A stretch of DNA of 64,000 nucleotides, taken from NCBI RefSeq assembly GCF_000746085.1, contig NZ_KN050805.1, forward strand, positions 146,512-210,511. The letters run 5' to 3'. The notes under the pieces are model-generated. The model made no database searches. It was given only the letters and a program-made list of their open reading frames with translations, and had not been told where the DNA came from. Source of the DNA: Methylocapsa aurea. Lineage in GTDB: Bacteria > Pseudomonadota > Alphaproteobacteria > Rhizobiales > Beijerinckiaceae. Shown here piece by piece: positions 59,928-64,000 of the stretch; position 1 is the first letter of the stretch, and every line of letters starts with the position of its first letter. A program made the translations under genes and the position numbers.

Positions 59928-60391
59928 GCGGCGTCCCGTTCGGGCGCCGGCAGGACCTGGTCGAGCGCGATCAAGCTGATCATCCGCTTGTCGATGGCGA
60001 GGACGCCGCGGACGAATGTTTTCGCCATGTCGGAGGCGACGTCGGGCGTCGCCTGCACGAGATCGTCGGTCACCGTCAAAATGTCGGAGACCGCATCGAC
60101 AAGAAGCCCAACGACTTGGGCCTCGATCTGGGCGACGATAATCACGTGGCGGGCGGTTGGCTCGGCCGGCGGAAATCCCAGTCTCGCCGCAAGATCCACG
60201 ATCGGCAGCACCGCGCCGCGCAGATTGACGACGCCGCGAACGAAGCACGGCGATTGAGGCAGCGCGGTCGCCGGCGTCCAGCCGCGAATTTCGCGCACCG
60301 ACATGATGTCGACGCAGAACTCTTGCGCGCCGATGCGGAAGGCGATGAGTTCGCGGGCGCTCGCTATGTCAGTCCTGATGATCTCGGTCAT
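59924..60391 (-). CDS. cheW: Chemotaxis coupling protein CheW
   Basis: Adaptor linking receptors to CheA, 155 aa from the ATG at 60391 (a TTG at 60400 is possible). [48 protein letters not shown] and [11 protein letters not shown] (landmarks) are typical. It lies between cheA and cheR with an overlap on the cheR side. Confidence 0.94.
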   Translation of the reverse strand: MTEIIRTDIASARELIAFRIGAQEFCVDIMSVREIRGWTPATALPQSPCFVRGVVNLRGAVLPIVDLAARLGFPPAEPTARHVIIVAQIEAQVVGLLVDAVSDILTVTDDLVQATPDVASDMAKTFVRGVLAIDKRMISLIALDQVLPAPERDAA

Positions 60392-60396
60392 GTGCT

Positions 60397-62622
60397 TCAA
60401 CCTGCTGTTGCTAGGGACTGTTCAAAGGCGGCGGAGTCGGCGCGCGAACTGGCGACAACCGCGTCGACGTCGAGGATCAGGGCGACGCGGCCATCGCCAA
60501 GAATGGTCGCCGCCGCAATGCCCGGAACATGGCGGTAGTTCGCCTCCAGGCTCTTGATGACCACCTGACGCTGGCCCAAGATCGCGTCGACCAGCAGCGC
60601 GCTGCGGACGCCGCCCTCGGATTCGACAAGGAGCGCGACGCAAGCCAGCGGATCGGCATTTTCGCCGCGATAATCGAGTTCGCGGCCGACATCGATCAGC
60701 GGCGTAAAATGCTCGCGGATGGCGATCACCCGCGCGCCGCCGCCAAAGCCGTGGACGTCGGCGATTTTCGGCTGCAGCGTTTCGACAATGGCGGTCAGCG
60801 GAACCACCAGCGTTTGGCCGGCGACGGTCACCACCATTCCATCGAGCACCGCCAAGGTCAGCGGCAGGCTCATGGTGAAGGTCGATCCCCGGCCCGGCCG
60901 GGAAGTGATCGATATGCGGCCCCCGAGCGCCTGGATCGAGCGGCGAACGACATCCATGCCGACGCCGCGGCCGGAGATGTCGGATATGCTCGGCGCCGTC
61001 GAAAATCCCGGCAAAAAGATGAGATTGTCGATCTCCTCGTCGGAGAGCGAAGCGTCGGCGGCGATCAGTCCCTTGCTCGCGGCGATCTCCTTGACTCGCG
61101 CGCGATTAATGCCGGCCCCATCGTCGGAGACCTCTATGACGATGCGGCCGGAGCGATGCAGGGCCGAGAGATGCACCAGCCCTTCCTCGGGCTTGCCGGC
61201 GGCGGCGCGCGCCTCGGGCGATTCCAGCCCATGATCGATGGCGTTGCGGATCATATGGGTGAGCGGATCGGCCAGACGTTCGATCACCGTCTTGTCGACC
61301 TCGGTGTTTTCTCCTTCGGTGACGAGGCGCACCAGCTTTCCGGTCATCGCCGCAACCTCGCGCACCAGGCGCGGCATGCGTTGAAAGACCGATTTCACCG
61401 GTTGGGCGCGGATCGCCATCACGCTGTCCTGGATCTCGCGCGTCAATTGCTCCAACTCGTCGAGCCCCGTCGCGACGCCCGAAGCGCGGGCGAGCCCCGC
61501 CTCCATGACCCGCTGCGCCAGCATGGCCTGATTAATGACCAGTTCGCCGACGAGATTGATGAGGCGATCGACGCGATCGAGATCGACGCGGATCGTCGGC
61601 TGCGATGCGCCCCCGGCGGCGCCTTGATCCGGCTTCGGTCCCAAATGCTCGCCGACGGCCTGCTCGGATTTCTTCTGCCGCGCCTTGGCAAGATCGATCA
61701 CCCCCGGATCCGCCGATGCATCTGCGTCTTTACGAGAAGCCTCGGCAAGCGGATCCACGCGGGTTGGCGGCGGGCTCAAGGCCGAAAGCTCCGCTTCGAC
61801 CGTCGCTTGCATTTTTTGAATGAGGGCGGCCAGGTCGATGTCGTCTGGCGCGGCGCTCGCGGCGTCGGACTCGATGTCGAGATCGCAATCCCACTCGACG
61901 AATTCGAACACTTCGCGGATCGCCGCCTCGTCCTGCGTCGTCAGCAATTCGATGGTCCAGGACAGATAGCCGCCCTCAGGATCGAGCTCCGAAAGCAAGG
62001 GCAGCGCGGATGCATCGCAGGCGATCGCCATCTCGCCGAGGAGCCCGATTTCGCGCAGGAGAAGCGCGGTCTCGTTCGCCTTGGCGTACAAGGTGGCCTT
62101 CGGCCTGAAGCGAATGGTGAAGAGCCGAACCGGGGGCGCGGCGGCGGCCTCCAGCTCGTCATCGAACATCGATTGGTCCATCAGCACCGGCTCGAATGCG
62201 ATCTCCTCGTCATCCATCTCCGAGCCTGCGCCAGAGCCGTCGGGATCGAGCGCGCGCAGTTCTTTAGCGAGCGTTTGGCTGCGCTCGGCGTCGACGCAGC
62301 CGCCATCGCGCGCGGCGCGCACGAAATCGGCCAGGACATCCATCGCCCGCAGCATAGTTTTTAGAACCTCATGCGAGGGAGCGAGGCGCCCCGCGCGCAG
62401 ATGATCCATCGCGGTCTCGAAAACATGGGCGAAATGCACCAGATCGTCGAGACTGAAGGCGCCTGCCCCGCCCTTGATGGAATGGACGGCGCGGAAAACC
62501 GCATTCACCGTTTCAGGGTTGACGTCGCCATCTTGAATCGCGAGAAGCCCGATCTCCAGTTCGGCGAGCTGCTCCTCGCATTCCTGAAAAAAGGTCTGTT
62601 TGATCGCCGCCATCGCATCCAT
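60397..62622 (-). CDS. cheA: Chemotaxis histidine kinase CheA
   Basis: Central kinase of the chemotaxis array, 741 aa. P1 HPt domain with His47 ([14 protein letters not shown]). P2-like region ([20 protein letters not shown]). P3 dimerisation helices ([19 protein letters not shown]). The ATPase domain has the N box [51 protein letters not shown] and [13 protein letters not shown]5 CheW-like domain ends the protein. GAGG precedes the ATG by about 10 bases. All key residues intact. Confidence 0.97.
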   Translation of the reverse strand: MDAMAAIKQTFFQECEEQLAELEIGLLAIQDGDVNPETVNAVFRAVHSIKGGAGAFSLDDLVHFAHVFETAMDHLRAGRLAPSHEVLKTMLRAMDVLADFVRAARDGGCVDAERSQTLAKELRALDPDGSGAGSEMDDEEIAFEPVLMDQSMFDDELEAAAAPPVRLFTIRFRPKATLYAKANETALLLREIGLLGEMAIACDASALPLLSELDPEGGYLSWTIELLTTQDEAAIREVFEFVEWDCDLDIESDAASAAPDDIDLAALIQKMQATVEAELSALSPPPTRVDPLAEASRKDADASADPGVIDLAKARQKKSEQAVGEHLGPKPDQGAAGGASQPTIRVDLDRVDRLINLVGELVINQAMLAQRVMEAGLARASGVATGLDELEQLTREIQDSVMAIRAQPVKSVFQRMPRLVREVAAMTGKLVRLVTEGENTEVDKTVIERLADPLTHMIRNAIDHGLESPEARAAAGKPEEGLVHLSALHRSGRIVIEVSDDGAGINRARVKEIAASKGLIAADASLSDEEIDNLIFLPGFSTAPSISDISGRGVGMDVVRRSIQALGGRISITSRPGRGSTFTMSLPLTLAVLDGMVVTVAGQTLVVPLTAIVETLQPKIADVHGFGGGARVIAIREHFTPLIDVGRELDYRGENADPLACVALLVESEGGVRSALLVDAILGQRQVVIKSLEANYRHVPGIAAATILGDGRVALILDVDAVVASSRADSAAFEQSLATAG

Positions 62623-62643
62623 GGACTTGTATCCTCTTTGGGG

Positions 62644-63009
62644 TCAGGCGGCGACGCGCCGAATCGCGGCGACGAGCTTGACGGGATCGAAGGGCTTGAT
62701 GATCCAGCCGGTGGCCCCGGCGCGGCGCGCGCGGTCCTTCTTCCCGGCATCGCTCTCGGTGGTCAGGACGAGGATTGGAACCGCCCGATGGCGATCGTCG
62801 CTGCGCACGCCTTCGATGAAGCCAAAGCCATCCATGCGCGGCATGTTGATGTCGGTGACGATGACGTCGGGCGTCTCGCCGAGGAGAACCTCCAGCCCAT
62901 GCACGCCGTCTTCGGCCTGCACCACCCGATAGCCGGCGTCGGACAAGGCCAGCATCAGCATGTCGCGCATGGTGCGCGAATCGTCGACGGTGAGTACTGT
63001 CTTGCTCAT
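62644..63009 (-). CDS. cheY1: Response regulator CheY1
   Basis: Receiver domain of 121 aa: VLTVDDSRTMRDML, VTDINMPRMDGFGF (phosphoacceptor Asp53), LTTESDAGKKDRA and IKPFDPVKLVAAI. It lies between the STAS gene and cheA, as cheY1 does in che1-type operons, where it may act as a phosphate sink. Its ATG overlaps the STAS gene stop by four bases. Confidence 0.94.
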   Translation of the reverse strand: MSKTVLTVDDSRTMRDMLMLALSDAGYRVVQAEDGVHGLEVLLGETPDVIVTDINMPRMDGFGFIEGVRSDDRHRAVPILVLTTESDAGKKDRARRAGATGWIIKPFDPVKLVAAIRRVAA

Positions 63010-63317
63010 TGAGGCAATTCCTGATCGATGAATTCGGCTGGAGCGATCCCGAGCCGCTTCAAGCCTTCGATAAAGTCGGGCGACGGATTGATGAAAGCGA
63101 GCGGCGCCTCATCGGCCTTCCAGGTCATGGCCGCCGAGAGAAGCACTTGCAGACATTGGCCGCCGAGACGCTGCACGCGCGAGGCGTCGATGCTGAGTTC
63201 CTCGCCCCGAAGCGCTAGGAGTTGGCCGACCAGCGGCGCCGCCGCTTTCAGGTCGAGAAACTCAGGCAATTCAAGCACGGGCGGCGCATGGTCCCCGGTT
63301 TCGGGCGCATGGGACAT
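63006..63317 (-). CDS. STAS-domain chemotaxis protein (orf2)
   Basis: Product of 103 aa from the ATG at 63317, which shares its A with the mcp stop (TGATG) and has GGAGG 7 bases upstream. LELPEFLDLKAAAPLVGQLLAL, ELSIDASRVQRLGGQCLQVLLS and DFIEGLKRLGI (landmarks) show a STAS domain; the Ser that anti-sigma-antagonists phosphorylate is replaced near QRLGGQ. It corresponds to orf2 of the Sinorhizobium che1 operon. Confidence 0.88.
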   Translation of the reverse strand: MSHAPETGDHAPPVLELPEFLDLKAAAPLVGQLLALRGEELSIDASRVQRLGGQCLQVLLSAAMTWKADEAPLAFINPSPDFIEGLKRLGIAPAEFIDQELPQ

Positions 63318-64000
63318 CAAAACTCCTCCCAGCTTTCGTGAGCGGCGGCCTCCGGCTTGCGTAGGGCGCCGCCCCGGCTTGGCCCCGCAAGCGTCTTCAG
63401 CGCAGGGCGAGCTGGTCTCGATGCGGGCCTTGGCGCGCTCCTTGCCGCCTTGGCCCGCATCGGCTCGACATTCGCCTCCTGCCCAAGCTGGAAACGGCCA
63501 AGCTGGCGCGCCAGCTCCTCGCTCTCCTGGCTCAGCGAATGCGCCGCCGCCGTGGTTTCCTCCACCATCGCCGCATTCTGCTGCGTCACCTGATCCATCT
63601 GGTTCACCGCCGTATTCACCTGATGCAGCGCGCTCGCCTGCTCTTGCGCGCTCGCCGCAATTCCGGCGACGAGGCCGTTGATCTCGGCCACTTCGGCGAC
63701 GATCCGGCCCAGCGCCTTGCCGGTCTCGCCGACAAGATCGACCCCCTGTCCGACCTGCGCCGTCGAGGCCGAAATCAGGCTCTTGATTTCCTTCGCCGCC
63801 TCGGCCGAACGCTGCGCCAGCGCCCGCACCTCGGAAGCCACCACCGCAAAGCCGCGCCCGGCGTCGCCAGCCCGCGCCGCCTCGACCCCGGCGTTCAAGG
63901 CGAGGAGATTGGTCTGGAACGCGATCTCATCGATGACGCCGATGATCTGGCCGATCTGCTGCGAGGATTTCTCGATCCCGCCCATCGCCGCGATCGCCTT
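63317..64000 (-). CDS. Methyl-accepting chemotaxis protein (5' end beyond window)
   Basis: Only the C-terminal 227 residues are inside the window. The highly conserved signalling hairpin ([23 protein letters not shown]) and the adaptation helix ([18 protein letters not shown]: [20 protein letters not shown]) are present. A basic Pro/Ala-rich linker (about 35 residues) leads to the C-terminus ESWEEF, which fits the x-W-x2-F tether used by CheR and CheB. First gene of the operon; sensory and membrane parts cannot be seen. Confidence 0.93.
   Translation of the reverse strand, partial: KAIAAMGGIEKSSQQIGQIIGVIDEIAFQTNLLALNAGVEAARAGDAGRGFAVVASEVRALAQRSAEAAKEIKSLISASTAQVGQGVDLVGETGKALGRIVAEVAEINGLVAGIAASAQEQASALHQVNTAVNQMDQVTQQNAAMVEETTAAAHSLSQESEELARQLGRFQLGQEANVEPMRAKAARSAPRPASRPARPALKTLAGPSRGGALRKPEAAAHESWEEF

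Noticed and set aside
60529..62364. 611-aa plus-strand frame opposite cheA
   Set aside because: Antisense shadow of cheA, which has all kinase motifs.

Overview
The window looks like the chromosome of a GC-rich alphaproteobacterium of the Hyphomicrobiales (Rhizobiales) type. Evidence: addA/addB in one operon; the neighbourhood rsmB, heparinase II/III-like gene and DUF1674 gene; murA next to a DUF2948 gene; uvrC-pgsA-moaD-moaE; dispersed GAGCATG palindromes; and a chemotaxis operon in the Sinorhizobium che1 order (mcp, STAS orf2, cheY1, cheA, cheW, cheR, cheB, cheY2, cheD, cheT). I cannot name genus or species from sequence alone.

Layout. 1-22389: host housekeeping genes: queE (partial), trxA, addAB, a secreted Gly-rich repeat protein, a TPP riboswitch driving thiO-thiS-thiG-thiE, a heparinase-like gene, rsmB, an SdhAF4-like gene, an isolated pheS, a dihaem cytochrome c peroxidase, cutA, an M24 aminopeptidase P, a DUF2948 gene and murA. 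22551-22625: tRNA-Thr(GGT), whose 3' end is the attachment site of two integrative elements sitting in tandem; the 23-bp core occurs at 22603, 39950 and 49695.

Element A (about 17.3 kb, visibly AT-richer than the host) is a compact HK97-type phage element: integrase, portal, prohead protease fused to major capsid protein, tail tube, two tail-assembly-chaperone-like genes, a lambda gpM-like protein, head-tail joining genes, both terminase subunits and a tape measure protein. The order is permuted, and no lysis, repressor or distal-tail/receptor-binding genes are seen. An AbiJ-like abortive-infection gene on the opposite strand follows the tape measure gene, then an accessory gene, a repeat-rich non-coding stretch and a small acidic protein.

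Element B (about 9.8 kb, GC closer to the host) has no virion genes. It carries a related integrase, a TIR/deoxyribosyltransferase-like putative effector, a three-gene set that looks novel (a diverged family-A-polymerase-like palm protein, a zinc-binding protein and a diverged RNase H-like protein), a MarR-like regulator, a serine recombinase and two small proteins. Both elements have TGTAACA/TGTTACA sites about 55-65 bp inside each att core, which suggests related recombination modules.

49718-55671: host genes resume with a radical SAM protein, uvrC, pgsA, moaD, moaE and a truncated haemoglobin. A frameshifted IS5-family insertion sequence (about 55673-56515) abuts the haemoglobin stop codon. 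56540-64000: the chemotaxis operon on the minus strand, mostly coupled by ATGA overlaps and cut by the window end inside the mcp gene. Host and element genes appear to work as separate units: thiamine synthesis under TPP control, recombinational and excision repair, molybdopterin synthase subunits and chemotaxis signalling in the host; integration, phage structure and probable phage defence in the elements.
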